The notes beneath the pieces were generated by a model that worked only from the letters and a program-made list of their open reading frames with translations, searched no databases and had not been told where the DNA came from. Shown here piece by piece: positions 53,730-64,000 of a stretch of 64,000 nt of DNA. Made by a program: the position numbers and the translations under genes. Positions within the stretch are counted from its first letter, which is position 1. Each line of letters begins with the position of its first letter. Source of the DNA: Tenacibaculum sp. (GTDB lineage Bacteria > Bacteroidota > Bacteroidia > Flavobacteriales > Flavobacteriaceae); NCBI GenBank assembly GCA_022448525.1, contig JAKVCX010000005.1, forward strand, positions 139,540-203,539. The letters are read 5' to 3'.

Positions 53730-53803
53730 GCCGATATAGCTCAGCTGGCTAGAGCAGCTGATTTGTAATCAGCAGGTCGTGGGTTCGAGTCCCTCTATCG
53801 GCT
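53730..53803 (+). tRNA. tRNA-Thr (anticodon TGT)
   Basis: Acceptor GCCGATA pairs with TATCGGC; the anticodon arm is GCTGA-TTTGTAA-TCAGC; the T arm contains GGTTCGAGTCC. 74 bases. CCA is not encoded. First of four clustered tRNAs. Confidence 0.97.
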
Positions 53804-53846
53804 CTAAGTAGAAAAAATAAGTTCATTAAAATATTAAAGTTTTGTA

Positions 53847-53929
53847 GGGGAGATTCCAGAGCGGCCAAATGGGACGGACTGTAACTCCGTTGTCTTTCGA
53901 CTTCGCAGGTTCGAATCCTGCTCTCCCCA
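53847..53929 (+). tRNA. tRNA-Tyr (anticodon GTA)
   Basis: Acceptor GGGGAGA pairs with TCTCCCC; the anticodon arm is ACGGA-CTGTAAC-TCCGT; it has a long variable arm (TGTCTTTCGACTTCGCA region) as expected of a class II tRNA-Tyr. 83 bases, discriminator A. Confidence 0.97.
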
Positions 53930-53952
53930 CAAATTTTAAAAATTTAATTATT

Positions 53953-54025
53953 GCGGGAGTAGCTCAGTTGGTAGAGCGTCAGCCTTCCAAGCTGAATGTC
54001 GCCGGTTCGAACCCGGTCTCCCGCT
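53953..54025 (+). tRNA. tRNA-Gly (anticodon TCC)
   Basis: Acceptor GCGGGAG pairs with CTCCCGC; the anticodon arm is TCAGC-CTTCCAA-GCTGA; T arm GGTTCGAACCC. 73 bases. Confidence 0.97.
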
Positions 54026-54038
54026 CTAAATTATCCAC

Positions 54039-54111
54039 GCCGGTGTAGCTCAGTTGGTAGAGCGCATCCTTGGTAGGGATGAGGTCACGGGTTCAAATCC
54101 CGTCATTGGCT
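54039..54111 (+). tRNA. tRNA-Thr (anticodon GGT)
   Basis: Acceptor GCCGGTG pairs with CATTGGC through two G-T pairs; the anticodon arm is CATCC-TTGGTAG-GGATG; T arm GGTTCAAATCC. 73 bases. It lies 62 bases before tuf. Confidence 0.96.
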
Positions 54112-54173
54112 CTTGATTAAAGAGTTTATAAATAACACTAAATATATTTAACTAAGAATTAAAATTAATAATC

Positions 54174-55361
54174 ATGGCAAAAGGAACTTACGATCGTTCG
54201 AAACCGCACTTAAACGTAGGTACAATCGGTCACGTAGATCACGGTAAAACTACATTAACTGCTGCTATTACTAAAGTATTAGCTGACGCAGGTTACTCTG
54301 AGCAGAGAGCTTTCGATCAAATCGATAACGCTCCAGAAGAGAAAGAAAGAGGTATTACAATTAACTCTTCTCACGTAGAATATGCAACTGCTAACCGTCA
54401 CTATGCACACGTTGACTGTCCAGGTCACGCCGATTATGTAAAGAACATGGTAACTGGTGCTGCTCAAATGGATGGAGCTATTTTAGTAGTAGCTGCAACT
54501 GATGGTCCAATGCCACAAACTCGTGAGCACATCTTATTAGGACGTCAGGTAGGTATCCCAAGAATCGTTGTATTCATGAATAAAGTGGATATGGTTGATG
54601 ATGAGGAGTTATTAGAGTTAGTAGAGATGGAAGTGAGAGATTTATTATCTTTCTATGAGTATGATGGAGATAACAGTCCTGTAATCATGGGTTCTGCTTT
54701 AGGAGCTTTAAATGGAGAGCAAAAATGGGTTGATACAGTATTATCTTTAATGGAAGCTGTTGATACTTGGATTGAGGAGCCACCAAGAGATACTGAAAAA
54801 GATTTCTTAATGCCAATCGAGGATGTATTCTCTATTACTGGTCGTGGTACTGTTGCTACAGGACGTATTGAAACTGGAATCATCAACTCTGGAGATCCTG
54901 TTGAAATCATCGGTATGGGTTCTGAGAAGTTAACTTCTACAGTAACTGGAATCGAGATGTTCCGTCAAATCTTAGATAGAGGTGAGGCTGGAGATAACGC
55001 TGGTATCTTATTAAGAGGTATTGATAAGACTGATATCAAGAGAGGAATGGTAATCGTTAAGCCAGGTTCTGTAACTCCACACGCTAAGTTCAAGGCTGAG
55101 GTATATATCTTAAAGAAAGAAGAAGGTGGTCGTCACACTCCTTTCCACAATAACTACCGTCCACAGTTCTATGTACGTACTACTGATGTAACTGGTAATA
55201 TTGCTTTACCTGATGGTGTAGAAATGGTAATGCCAGGTGATAACTTAACTATTACAGTTGATTTAATCCAACCAATCGCATTAAATATCGGTTTACAGTT
55301 CGCTATCCGTGAAGGTGGTAGAACAGTAGGAGCTGGTCAGGTAACTGAAATTTTAGACTAA
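54174..55361 (+). CDS. tuf: Elongation factor Tu
   Basis: 395 aa, complete. G1 [10 protein letters not shown]3 DCPGHADY, G4 NKVDMVDD, G5 GSALGA, then beta-barrel domains 2 and 3 with [12 protein letters not shown] and [21 protein letters not shown]. It carries aminoacyl-tRNA to the ribosome as the GTP complex. It sits right after four tRNA genes and before tRNA-Trp-secE-nusG, the conserved flavobacterial order. Cytosine-ending codons such as TTC, AAC, ATC and GTA are prominent, as in a highly expressed gene. A terminator hairpin follows. Confidence 0.99.
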   Translation: MAKGTYDRSKPHLNVGTIGHVDHGKTTLTAAITKVLADAGYSEQRAFDQIDNAPEEKERGITINSSHVEYATANRHYAHVDCPGHADYVKNMVTGAAQMDGAILVVAATDGPMPQTREHILLGRQVGIPRIVVFMNKVDMVDDEELLELVEMEVRDLLSFYEYDGDNSPVIMGSALGALNGEQKWVDTVLSLMEAVDTWIEEPPRDTEKDFLMPIEDVFSITGRGTVATGRIETGIINSGDPVEIIGMGSEKLTSTVTGIEMFRQILDRGEAGDNAGILLRGIDKTDIKRGMVIVKPGSVTPHAKFKAEVYILKKEEGGRHTPFHNNYRPQFYVRTTDVTGNIALPDGVEMVMPGDNLTITVDLIQPIALNIGLQFAIREGGRTVGAGQVTEILD

Positions 55362-55386
55362 TTATATAGTTTATAAATAAAATTAG

Positions 55387-55416
55387 AGGTATCCCTCTTT
55401 AGTAGGGATGCCTTTT
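55387..55416 (+). terminator. Terminator after tuf
   Basis: AGGTATCCCT (55387-55396) pairs with AGGGATGCCT (55404-55413), ten pairs with one T-G, loop of 7, then TTTT. It separates tuf from tRNA-Trp by only a few bases, so a short T-run may allow read-through into secE-nusG. Confidence 0.75.
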
Positions 55417-55421
55417 AATAA

Positions 55422-55494
55422 ACGGGTTTAGCTCAGTTGGTAGAGCACTGGTCTCCAAAACCAGGTGTCGGGAGTTCGAGCCTCTCAACCCGTG
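55422..55494 (+). tRNA. tRNA-Trp (anticodon CCA)
   Basis: Acceptor ACGGGTT pairs with AACCCGT; the anticodon arm is CTGGT-CTCCAAA-ACCAG; T arm GAGTTCGAGCCTC. 73 bases, discriminator G. It lies 17 bases before secE and is presumably processed from the same transcript. Confidence 0.97.
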
Positions 55495-55511
55495 CAAATT
55501 TTCTAGAAACA

Positions 55512-55703
55512 ATGAATAACTTTATACAATACATCAAAGACTCTTTCGAGGAGTTAAATACTAATATGACTTGGATATCTCGTGAAGAGGCTCAGAAGTC
55601 TACAGTAGTTGTAGCAGTTTTTACTATTATCTTCGCGTTAGCAGTGGCTGTAATAGATAAGGTTTTTCAAACAGGTTTAGATAACTTCTTCAATTTATTC
55701 TAA
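55512..55703 (+). CDS. secE: Preprotein translocase subunit SecE
   Basis: 63 aa from ATG 55512 (MNNFIQYIKDSFEELNTNMTWISREEAQKST). A longer frame starting inside tRNA-Trp is rejected. An amphipathic helix precedes the single transmembrane helix (about 35-55, VVVAVFTIIFALAVAVIDKVF), the short single-TM SecE form. It clamps SecY in the Sec translocon. nusG starts 3 bases after its stop. Confidence 0.95.
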   Translation: MNNFIQYIKDSFEELNTNMTWISREEAQKSTVVVAVFTIIFALAVAVIDKVFQTGLDNFFNLF

Positions 55704-55706
55704 GAC

Positions 55707-56255
55707 ATGGCTGAGACGGTGATGAAATGGTATGTAGTGAGAGCTATTGGTGGTCAAGAGAATAAGGTAAAAACTTACATCGAGACAGAGATTGCTAGAC
55801 ATGGTCTTTCAGATTATGTGAATCAAGTAATTGTTCCTACAGAGAAAGTTGTTCAGATTAGAAATGGTAAAAAGATAAACAGAGAACGTGTTTACTTTCC
55901 AGGGTATATTATGGTTGAGGCTAATTTGGCCGGAGAGGTTCCTCACGTAATAAAAGCGGTAACAGGAGTAATCGGTTTTTTAGGTGAAACTAAAGGGGGT
56001 GATCCTGTACCAATGAGAAAATCAGAGGTTAACCGTATGTTAGGTAAGGTGGATGAGCTTTCAGTAAACGAAGAAACTGTTGCAATTCCTTACACCGTTG
56101 GTGAGACTGTAAAGGTTGTAGATGGACCGTTTAATGGTTTTGACGGTATCGTTGAGAAAGTAAATGAAGAGAAACGTAAGCTTGAAGTAATGGTGAAGAT
56201 TTTCGGTAGAAAAACACCGTTAGAGTTGAGCTACATGCAAGTAGAGAAAATATAA
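55707..56255 (+). CDS. nusG: Transcription termination/antitermination factor NusG
   Basis: 182 aa. An N-terminal NGN domain (MKWYVVRAIGGQENKVKTYIE, VYFPGYIMVEANL) and a C-terminal KOW domain (YTVGETVKVVDGPFNGFDGIVEKVNEEKRKLEVMVKIFGRKTPLEL). It binds RNA polymerase to set processivity and link with Rho or ribosomes. The ATG at 55707 and the later MKW Met are both possible starts; the spacing to secE favours the first. Followed by rplK after 68 bases. Confidence 0.97.
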   Translation: MAETVMKWYVVRAIGGQENKVKTYIETEIARHGLSDYVNQVIVPTEKVVQIRNGKKINRERVYFPGYIMVEANLAGEVPHVIKAVTGVIGFLGETKGGDPVPMRKSEVNRMLGKVDELSVNEETVAIPYTVGETVKVVDGPFNGFDGIVEKVNEEKRKLEVMVKIFGRKTPLELSYMQVEKI

Positions 56256-56323
56256 CTGTTACATATATATTTTAAGTGTGTTTGACGCTTCCAAAAGGTA
56301 AACACACAATTAAATCTTAAACA

Positions 56324-56761
56324 ATGGCAAAAGAAGTAAGTAAATTAGTTAAACTACAAGTTAGGGGAGGTGCTGCGAATCCGTCGCCACCAGTTGGACC
56401 CGCTTTAGGTGCTGCCGGAGTTAACATCATGGAGTTCTGTAAGCAATTTAATGCTCGTACACAGGACAAACAAGGTAAAGTATTACCGGTTGTGATTACA
56501 GTATACACTGATAAATCATTCGAATTTGTTGTTAAAACTCCTCCAGCTGCAGTACAGTTATTAGAAGCGGCCAAGATTAAGAAAGGTTCAGGAGAACCTA
56601 ATAGAAAGAAAGTAGCAAGCGTTACTTGGGATCAAGTTAGAGCTATTGCAGAAGACAAGATGGTTGATATGAATGCCTTCGAAGTAGAATCTGCAATGAG
56701 AATGATCGCTGGTACTGCTCGTTCTATGGGATTAACAGTAACAGGTGATGCACCTGCATAA
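56324..56761 (+). CDS. rplK: 50S ribosomal protein uL11
   Basis: 145 aa. [46 protein letters not shown] gives the proline-rich N-terminal domain, and the C-terminal rRNA-binding domain has [28 protein letters not shown] and [10 protein letters not shown]. It forms the GTPase-associated stalk base with 23S rRNA helices 43/44. It lies 18 bases before rplA. No L1-binding mimic in the leader was worked out. Confidence 0.98.
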   Translation: MAKEVSKLVKLQVRGGAANPSPPVGPALGAAGVNIMEFCKQFNARTQDKQGKVLPVVITVYTDKSFEFVVKTPPAAVQLLEAAKIKKGSGEPNRKKVASVTWDQVRAIAEDKMVDMNAFEVESAMRMIAGTARSMGLTVTGDAPA

Positions 56762-56779
56762 ACTTAAAAGAGATTTATA

Positions 56780-57472
56780 ATGGCAAGATTAACAAGAAAG
56801 CAAAAAGAAGCTCAGGCTAAGATTGACAGCTCTAAAGTTTATGACTTAAAAGAGGCATCAGCATTAATTAAAGAAATTACAAACGTAAAATTTGATGCGT
56901 CTGTTGATTTAGCTGTGCGTTTAGGAGTAGATCCACGTAAAGCTAATCAGATGGTTCGTGGTGTTGTTACATTACCCCACGGAACTGGTAAGGACGTAAA
57001 AGTTTTAGCATTAGTTACTCCAGATAAAGAAGCAGAAGCTCAGGCGGCTGGTGCGGATTATGTTGGATTAGATGAATACCTTCAAAAAATTAAAGGAGGT
57101 TGGACTGATGTTGACGTTATTATAACAATGCCTAGTGTTATGGGTAAATTAGGTCCTTTAGGTCGTATTTTAGGGCCAAGAGGTTTAATGCCAAACCCGA
57201 AGACAGGTACAGTAACTATGGACGTTGCAAAAGCAGTAAAAGAGGTAAAAGCAGGAAAGATAGATTTCAAGGTTGATAAAACAGGAATCGTTCACGCTGC
57301 TATCGGTAAGGCGTCTTTTGATGCTGATAAGATTGCTGACAATGCAAATGAATTACTACAGACATTATTAAAATTAAAGCCAACAGCTGCTAAAGGAACT
57401 TATATTAAGAGCGTTTTTATGTCTTCGACAATGAGTCCTAGTGTAGCTATAGATGTAAAATCTGTTTCGTAA
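56780..57472 (+). CDS. rplA: 50S ribosomal protein uL1
   Basis: 230 aa, the normal length. [25 protein letters not shown] and the signature [30 protein letters not shown], then [24 protein letters not shown]. It forms the mobile L1 stalk at the E site and represses its own operon in many bacteria. It lies between rplK (18 bases) and rplJ (21 bases). Confidence 0.98.
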   Translation: MARLTRKQKEAQAKIDSSKVYDLKEASALIKEITNVKFDASVDLAVRLGVDPRKANQMVRGVVTLPHGTGKDVKVLALVTPDKEAEAQAAGADYVGLDEYLQKIKGGWTDVDVIITMPSVMGKLGPLGRILGPRGLMPNPKTGTVTMDVAKAVKEVKAGKIDFKVDKTGIVHAAIGKASFDADKIADNANELLQTLLKLKPTAAKGTYIKSVFMSSTMSPSVAIDVKSVS

Positions 57473-57493
57473 GGCAGTTAAAACTTTTCAATT

Positions 57494-58009
57494 ATGACTA
57501 GAGAAGAAAAATCACAAGTAATACAAGATTTAACAGCACAATTAGCGGATACAAGTACAATCTATTTAGCAGATATTTCTGGTTTAGATGCTTTAACTAC
57601 ATCGAACTTACGTAGAGCTTGTTTTAAAGCTAACGTAAAATTGGCTGTTGTGAAGAATACATTGCTAGAGAAGGCAATGGAAGCTTCTGATAAAGACTTC
57701 GGAGAATTACCTGGAGTATTAAAAGGAAATACATCTTTAATGATTGCTGAAGCTGGAAATGCTCCTGCAAAAGTTATTAAAGAGTTTAGAAAAAAATCTG
57801 ATAAGCCTTTATTAAAAGGAGCTTATGTTGAGGAGTCAGTTTATGTTGGAGATGACCAATTAGATGCTCTTGTTAACATTAAATCTCGTGAAGAGCTTAT
57901 TGGAGACATCATTGGATTATTACAGTCACCAGCTAAGAATGTTGTTTCAGCATTACAATCAGGTGGAGGTAAGTTATCTGGTATCTTAAAGACGTTATCA
58001 GAGAAATAA
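57494..58009 (+). CDS. rplJ: 50S ribosomal protein uL10
   Basis: 171 aa. MTREEKSQVIQDLTAQLADTSTIYLADISGLDALTTSNLRRACF and KLAVVKNTLLEKAM form the rRNA-binding N-domain, and the C-terminal helix (IGLLQSPAKNVVSALQSGGGKLSGILKTLSEK) carries the L7/L12 dimers. It anchors the stalk. rplL follows after 46 bases. Confidence 0.97.
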   Translation: MTREEKSQVIQDLTAQLADTSTIYLADISGLDALTTSNLRRACFKANVKLAVVKNTLLEKAMEASDKDFGELPGVLKGNTSLMIAEAGNAPAKVIKEFRKKSDKPLLKGAYVEESVYVGDDQLDALVNIKSREELIGDIIGLLQSPAKNVVSALQSGGGKLSGILKTLSEK

Positions 58010-58055
58010 TTAAGCGCACTAATAAACTATAATAAAAAATTTAAAACAATTTAAA

Positions 58056-58430
58056 ATGGCAGATTTAAAAGAATTCGCAGAACAATTAGTTAACTTAACA
58101 GTAAAAGAAGTTAATGAATTAGCTGATATTTTAAAAGATGAGTATGGTATCGAACCTGCAGCAGCAGCAGTAGCAGTAGCTGGACCAGCAGCTGGTGGTG
58201 GAGATGCAGCAGAAGAGAAGTCAGAGTTTGACGTAATCTTAAAAGCAGCAGGAGGTTCTAAATTAGCAGTTGTAAAATTAGTTAAGGAATTAACTGGTTT
58301 AGGATTAAAAGAAGCTAAAGGAATCGTAGATAGCGCTCCAGCACCAATTAAAGAAGGTGTTTCTAAAGATGAGGCAGAAGGTCTTAAGAAGTCTTTAGAA
58401 GAAGCAGGAGCTGAAGTAGAGTTAAAGTAA
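58056..58430 (+). CDS. rplL: 50S ribosomal protein bL12 (L7/L12)
   Basis: 124 aa. An N-terminal dimerisation domain ([32 protein letters not shown]), an Ala/Gly hinge ([21 protein letters not shown]) and the C-terminal factor-binding domain ([36 protein letters not shown]). It recruits translation GTPases. It is followed by 249 non-coding bases containing a very stable hairpin before rpoB, so ribosomal-protein and polymerase expression may be uncoupled here. Confidence 0.98.
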   Translation: MADLKEFAEQLVNLTVKEVNELADILKDEYGIEPAAAAVAVAGPAAGGGDAAEEKSEFDVILKAAGGSKLAVVKLVKELTGLGLKEAKGIVDSAPAPIKEGVSKDEAEGLKKSLEEAGAEVELK

Positions 58431-58457
58431 GATAACTCCCCACAAGAAAGTGGGATA

Positions 58458-58512
58458 ACAAAATAGAGGTTTAGGTGCTAGAGCGTTTCGCTTTAGCCCT
58501 AAACCATTTTGT
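58458..58512 (+). promoter_or_regulatory. Large stem-loop in the rplL-rpoB spacer (attenuator or processing site)
   Basis: GGTTTAGG (58468-58475) pairs with CCTAAACC (58498-58505); inside, GCTA/TAGC and AGCG/CGCT with a TTT loop; outside, ACAAAAT (58458-58464) pairs with ATTTTGT (58506-58512). A smaller CCCAC/GTGGG hairpin precedes it (58439-58454). There is no long T-run, so partial termination or RNase III-type processing is more likely than full termination. Some 170 AT-rich bases lie between it and rpoB with no clear promoter. Confidence 0.7.
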
Positions 58513-58679
58513 GTATATATTTGTTCTTATAAATTCACAATTGTTTTTTGTGTTTTTTTTAAAACTTCTTTAAGTTGATTATTAAATTGTTAATTATCAA
58601 TTTTAAGTAGTAAAAATTGCAAGAAAAACTGTAAAAGTTTTTTTTAATAAAATATTTTTAATTAAAAATAGATACTCTT

Positions 58680-61600
58680 TTGGCAACGATAAACACTACT
58701 GAAAGAATCAATTTCGCTTCATCACGTATTGGATCAGATTATCCAGATTTCTTGGATATTCAAATTAAATCTTTCCAAGATTTTTTCCAATTACAAACAA
58801 AAGCTGAGGAGCGAGGTGAAGAAGGTTTGTATAAAACCTTCATGGATAATTTCCCAATTACTGATACTAGAAACCAATTCGTACTAGAATTTTTAGATTA
58901 TTTTGTTGATCCTCCTAGATATAGCATTCAAGAATGTATCGAAAGAGGTTTAACGTATAGTGTTCCATTAAAAGCAAGACTTAAGTTATACTGTACAGAT
59001 CCTGAACATGAAGATTTCGAAACCATTGTTCAAGATGTGTATTTAGGTACTATTCCTTACATGTCTGGTTCGGGAACATTTATTATTAATGGAGCAGAGC
59101 GAGTTGTGGTATCACAATTACACCGTTCACCAGGAGTGTTCTTTGGACAGTCTTTCCATGCTAACGGAACTAAGTTATATTCTGCGAGAGTTATTCCGTT
59201 TAAAGGTTCATGGATAGAATTTGCAACGGATATCAATCAGGTAATGTATGCTTATATTGATAGAAAAAAGAAGTTACCTGTAACTACTTTATTCCGTGCC
59301 ATTGGATTCGAAAGAGATAAGGATATTCTTGAGATTTTCGATTTAGCCGAAGAGATTAAAGTTTCAAAAGCTGGATTAAAGAAAGTCTTAGGTAGAAAAT
59401 TAGCTGCGAGAGTTTTAAAAACATGGCATGAGGATTTCGTGGATGAAGATACTGGAGAAGTTGTATCTATCGAACGTAACGAAATAATCTTCGACCGTGA
59501 TACTATTTTGGAAAAAGAGCATGTTGATGAGATTATAGAGAGTGGAGCTAAAACAATTTTACTTCACAAGGAGGATCACCAAATGGGTGATTATGCTATT
59601 ATTCATAATACATTGCAAAAAGACCCAACAAACTCGGAAAAAGAGGCTGTTGAACATATTTATCGTCAATTACGTAATGCTGAACCACCAGATGAGGAAA
59701 CAGCAAGAGGTATTATCGATAAATTATTCTTTTCAGAACAACGTTATAATTTAGGTGAAGTTGGTCGTTTCAGAATGAACACTAAACTTCAATTAAATGA
59801 AGATATAGATCAGAAAGTATTAACGAAGAATGATATCATCACAATCGTAAAATACTTAATTGAGTTAATTAACTCTAAAGCTGAAGTAGATGATATTGAT
59901 CACTTATCTAACCGTCGTGTACGTACAGTTGGTGAGCAGTTAGCTGGTCAGTTTGGTGTTGGTTTAGCTCGTATGGCACGAACAATTCGTGAGCGTATGA
60001 ACGTTCGTGATAACGAGGTGTTTACTCCAATCGACTTAATTAATGCAAAGACGTTATCGTCTGTTATCAATTCATTCTTTGGAACAAACCAATTATCTCA
60101 ATTTATGGATCAAACCAATCCATTAGCGGAGATAACACATAAACGTCGTTTATCGGCATTAGGACCAGGTGGTTTATCAAGAGAAAGAGCTGGATTTGAG
60201 GTTCGTGATGTTCACTATACGCATTACGGTCGTTTATGTCCTATTGAAACTCCTGAAGGACCGAATATTGGTCTTATTTCGTCTTTAGCCGTTTATGCTA
60301 AAGTGAATAATATGGGATTCATTGAAACCCCATATAAAAAGGTAGAAGAAGGTCAAGTTTTATCGGAAGAGCCAATTTATTTGAGTGCAGAGGAAGAAGA
60401 AGGAATGAAATTCGCTCAATCAAATATCGAGGTAAAAGATGATGGAACGATTGATAGAGAGAAGGTAATTGCAAGAGAAGAAGGTGATTTCCCAGTTGTA
60501 ACTCCGAACGTGGTAAATTACATGGACGTTGCGCCTAACCAAATTGCATCTATCTCTGCATCATTAATTCCATTCTTAGAGCATGATGATGCTAACCGTG
60601 CATTAATGGGATCTAACATGATGCGTCAGGCAGTACCATTATTAAGGCCTGAATCTCCAATCGTAGGAACTGGATTAGAGCGTAGAGTTGCTAAAGACTC
60701 ACGTATTTTAATAAACGCTGAAGGAAATGGAGTTGTTGAGTATGTAGATGCTAATATGATTACCATCAAGTATGATAGAACTGAGGAAGAGCGTTTAGTA
60801 AGTTTCGATCCTGATGAAAAATCTTATAACTTAATTAAGTTTAGAAAAACAAATCAAGGAACAAATATCAACTTAAAGCCTATTGTTAGAAAAGGAGATA
60901 GAGTTGAAGAAGGTCAGGTTCTTTGTGAAGGATATGCAACACAACAAGGTGAGTTAGCTTTAGGTAGAAATATGAAAGTTGCCTTCATGCCTTGGAAAGG
61001 TTATAACTTTGAGGATGCAATTGTAATTTCTGAAAAAGTTGTACGTGAAGATATATTTACTTCGATTCACATCGATGAGTATTCTTTAGACGTTCGTGAT
61101 ACTAAATTAGGAGCAGAAGAATTAACAAATGATATTCCAAACGTTTCAGAAGAGGCTACTAAAGACTTAGATGAAAATGGAATGATTAGAATTGGAGCTG
61201 AAGTAAAACCTGGAGACATCTTAATTGGTAAGATTACACCAAAAGGGGAATCTGATCCAACACCAGAAGAGAAATTATTAAGAGCAATTTTTGGGGATAA
61301 GGCTGGAGATGTAAAAGATGCATCTTTAAAAGCGTCACCTTCATTAAAAGGAGTTGTTATTAATAAAAAATTATTCAGAAGAGCTGTTAAAGATAAAAAC
61401 AAGAGAGCAAGAGATAAAGAGGCTGTAGCTACTTTAGAAGCATCTTTTGTCTCTAAGTTTGAGGATTTAAAAGATCATTTAATTGACAAGTTATTCGGAT
61501 TAGTTACAGGAAAAACTTCTCAAGGAATTCATAATGATTTAGGAGAAGAAGTTTTACCAAAAGGAAAAAAGTTCACTCAGAAAATGTTAAATTCAGTAGA

Positions 61601-62489
61601 TGACTTTACACATTTAAGTGGAACTTGGACTACCGATAAGGAATTAAATAAATTAGTAGGAGAATTAATTCATAACTACAAAATTAAAGTTAACGACTTA
61701 CAAGGAGTTTTACGTCGAGAGAAGTTTACTATTTCTGTAGGAGACGAATTACCAGCAGGTATTTTAAAGTTAGCTAAGATTTACATTGCTAAAAAGCGTA
61801 AGCTGAAAGTTGGAGATAAAATGGCAGGACGTCACGGTAACAAAGGTATTGTTGCGAGAATCGTTCGTCAAGAAGATATGCCATTCTTAGAAGATGGAAC
61901 TCCAGTTGATATCGTGTTAAACCCGTTAGGGGTACCATCACGTATGAACATCGGTCAGATTTATGAAACTGTTCTTGGATGGGCAGGACAAAAATTAAAT
62001 CAAAAGTATGCTACACCAATTTTTGATGGAGCGTCTTTAGATGAGATTAATAAATTAACTGATGAAGCAAGTATCCCAAGGTTCGGTCATACATATTTAT
62101 ATGATGGAGGAACTGGAGAACGTTTTGATCAACCAGCAACTGTAGGAGTAATTTACATGATTAAGTTAGGACACATGATTGAAGATAAGATGCATGCTCG
62201 TTCTATCGGTCCTTACTCATTAATTACACAACAGCCATTAGGAGGTAAAGCTCAGTTTGGAGGTCAGCGTTTTGGAGAAATGGAGGTATGGGCACTTGAA
62301 GCTTATGGTGCATCTAGTATTTTACGTGAAATCTTAACGATAAAATCAGATGATGTATTAGGTAGAGCTAAGGCCTACGAAAGCATTGTAAAAGGTGAAT
62401 CAATGCCAGAACCTGGATTACCAGAATCATTTAACGTATTAATGCATGAACTTAAAGGTTTAGGATTAGACGTTAAGTTAGAAGAGTAA
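58680..62489 (+). CDS. rpoB: DNA-directed RNA polymerase subunit beta
   Basis: 1269 aa. The start is TTG at 58680, giving [36 protein letters not shown] N-terminal sequence that matches flavobacterial RpoB; no upstream ATG is in frame. Landmarks: the rifampicin region [49 protein letters not shown], the active-site [25 protein letters not shown], and the C-terminal clamp [26 protein letters not shown]. No rifampicin-resistance-type change stands out in the region. It is the catalytic partner of RpoC, which follows after 99 bases containing a 12-base hairpin. Confidence 0.98.
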   Translation: MATINTTERINFASSRIGSDYPDFLDIQIKSFQDFFQLQTKAEERGEEGLYKTFMDNFPITDTRNQFVLEFLDYFVDPPRYSIQECIERGLTYSVPLKARLKLYCTDPEHEDFETIVQDVYLGTIPYMSGSGTFIINGAERVVVSQLHRSPGVFFGQSFHANGTKLYSARVIPFKGSWIEFATDINQVMYAYIDRKKKLPVTTLFRAIGFERDKDILEIFDLAEEIKVSKAGLKKVLGRKLAARVLKTWHEDFVDEDTGEVVSIERNEIIFDRDTILEKEHVDEIIESGAKTILLHKEDHQMGDYAIIHNTLQKDPTNSEKEAVEHIYRQLRNAEPPDEETARGIIDKLFFSEQRYNLGEVGRFRMNTKLQLNEDIDQKVLTKNDIITIVKYLIELINSKAEVDDIDHLSNRRVRTVGEQLAGQFGVGLARMARTIRERMNVRDNEVFTPIDLINAKTLSSVINSFFGTNQLSQFMDQTNPLAEITHKRRLSALGPGGLSRERAGFEVRDVHYTHYGRLCPIETPEGPNIGLISSLAVYAKVNNMGFIETPYKKVEEGQVLSEEPIYLSAEEEEGMKFAQSNIEVKDDGTIDREKVIAREEGDFPVVTPNVVNYMDVAPNQIASISASLIPFLEHDDANRALMGSNMMRQAVPLLRPESPIVGTGLERRVAKDSRILINAEGNGVVEYVDANMITIKYDRTEEERLVSFDPDEKSYNLIKFRKTNQGTNINLKPIVRKGDRVEEGQVLCEGYATQQGELALGRNMKVAFMPWKGYNFEDAIVISEKVVREDIFTSIHIDEYSLDVRDTKLGAEELTNDIPNVSEEATKDLDENGMIRIGAEVKPGDILIGKITPKGESDPTPEEKLLRAIFGDKAGDVKDASLKASPSLKGVVINKKLFRRAVKDKNKRARDKEAVATLEASFVSKFEDLKDHLIDKLFGLVTGKTSQGIHNDLGEEVLPKGKKFTQKMLNSVDDFTHLSGTWTTDKELNKLVGELIHNYKIKVNDLQGVLRREKFTISVGDELPAGILKLAKIYIAKKRKLKVGDKMAGRHGNKGIVARIVRQEDMPFLEDGTPVDIVLNPLGVPSRMNIGQIYETVLGWAGQKLNQKYATPIFDGASLDEINKLTDEASIPRFGHTYLYDGGTGERFDQPATVGVIYMIKLGHMIEDKMHARSIGPYSLITQQPLGGKAQFGGQRFGEMEVWALEAYGASSILREILTIKSDDVLGRAKAYESIVKGESMPEPGLPESFNVLMHELKGLGLDVKLEE

Positions 62490-62495
62490 AAAGAT

Positions 62496-62529
62496 AATCA
62501 AGATTGATAATTAGTTGTCAATCTTGATT
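62496..62529 (+). promoter_or_regulatory. Hairpin in the rpoB-rpoC spacer
   Basis: ATCAAGATTGA (62497-62507) is perfectly complementary to TCAATCTTGAT (62518-62528), extended by an A-T pair, with a loop of about 10. It is followed by TT-CAG only, so it is not a strong terminator; probably a processing or stabilising element. The spacer has no other structure I can see. Confidence 0.5.
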
Positions 62530-62552
62530 TCAGTGTTTATATAATTTTATAA

Positions 62553-64000
<1,448 letters not shown>

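Noticed and set aside
61067..61402. Minus-strand frame of 111 aa within rpoB
   Set aside because: Antisense shadow of highly biased rpoB codons; no domain.

Overview
The window is AT-rich chromosomal DNA from a member of the Bacteroidota, almost certainly a marine Flavobacteriaceae (Tenacibaculum-like; the genus cannot be fixed from sequence alone). Reasons: Bacteroidota-type promoters (-33 TTG, -7 TAnnTTTG), near-absence of Shine-Dalgarno sequences except in front of rpsU, families typical of flavobacteria (DUF2851, DUF6702, DUF5117 metalloproteases, fused E1 dehydrogenase, CarboxypepD-reg TonB receptors), and the gene order rpsU-xerC-hpf-tRNAs-tuf-tRNA(Trp)-secE-nusG-rplKAJL-rpoBC. No insertion sequence, prophage, integron or CRISPR array was seen.

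Layout. 1-1020: end of a sigma-54-type response regulator lacking a DNA-binding domain. 1023-13570, minus strand: two adjacent metal-handling units. One is a zinc-type operon (COG0523 GTPase, ABC ATPase, His-rich FtsX-type permease, small secreted protein). The other is a seven-gene operon (ABC ATPase, TonB receptor, two ABC-2 permeases, M14-type amidohydrolase, DUF6702, HupE), preceded by a small secreted CxxC protein and a palindrome-plus-hairpin control region. 13693-17515: peroxide defence (katG divergent from peroxiredoxin, thioredoxin and a small partner). 17514-31451: housekeeping and envelope genes (cupin, a 54-aa basic protein, sodium/solute symporter, nitroreductase, DUF2851, SH3 lipoprotein, metalloprotease, fused E1, a catalytically dead M1-peptidase/beta-barrel protein, LOG-family hydrolase). 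31724-34198: a secreted protein of four lectin-like repeats.

34356-41960 is the most unusual part. Two periplasmic, membrane-anchored TPR-CHAT protease paralogues share a nearly identical 0.9-kb 3' block. They follow a small secreted protein and lie divergently from an ECF sigma factor translationally coupled to a one-pass membrane TPR protein (anti-sigma-like). The layout suggests a surface-signalling module in which CHAT proteolysis releases a sigma factor. Next comes a double-glycine-leader, six-cysteine peptide gene.

42533-52015: uvrA, a PspC-like protein with a K+ channel, an alanine/Na+ symporter, an HhH protein, an acyl-CoA dehydrogenase, and an alpha-amylase lipoprotein closely resembling Thermococcales (GH13_7-type) enzymes and preceded by a LacI-like palindrome. 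52050-64000: the translation/transcription core, with a strong SD on rpsU, five tRNAs, tuf, secE-nusG, L11-L1-L10-L7/L12, a large hairpin before a TTG-started rpoB, and the 5' part of rpoC cut by the window end.
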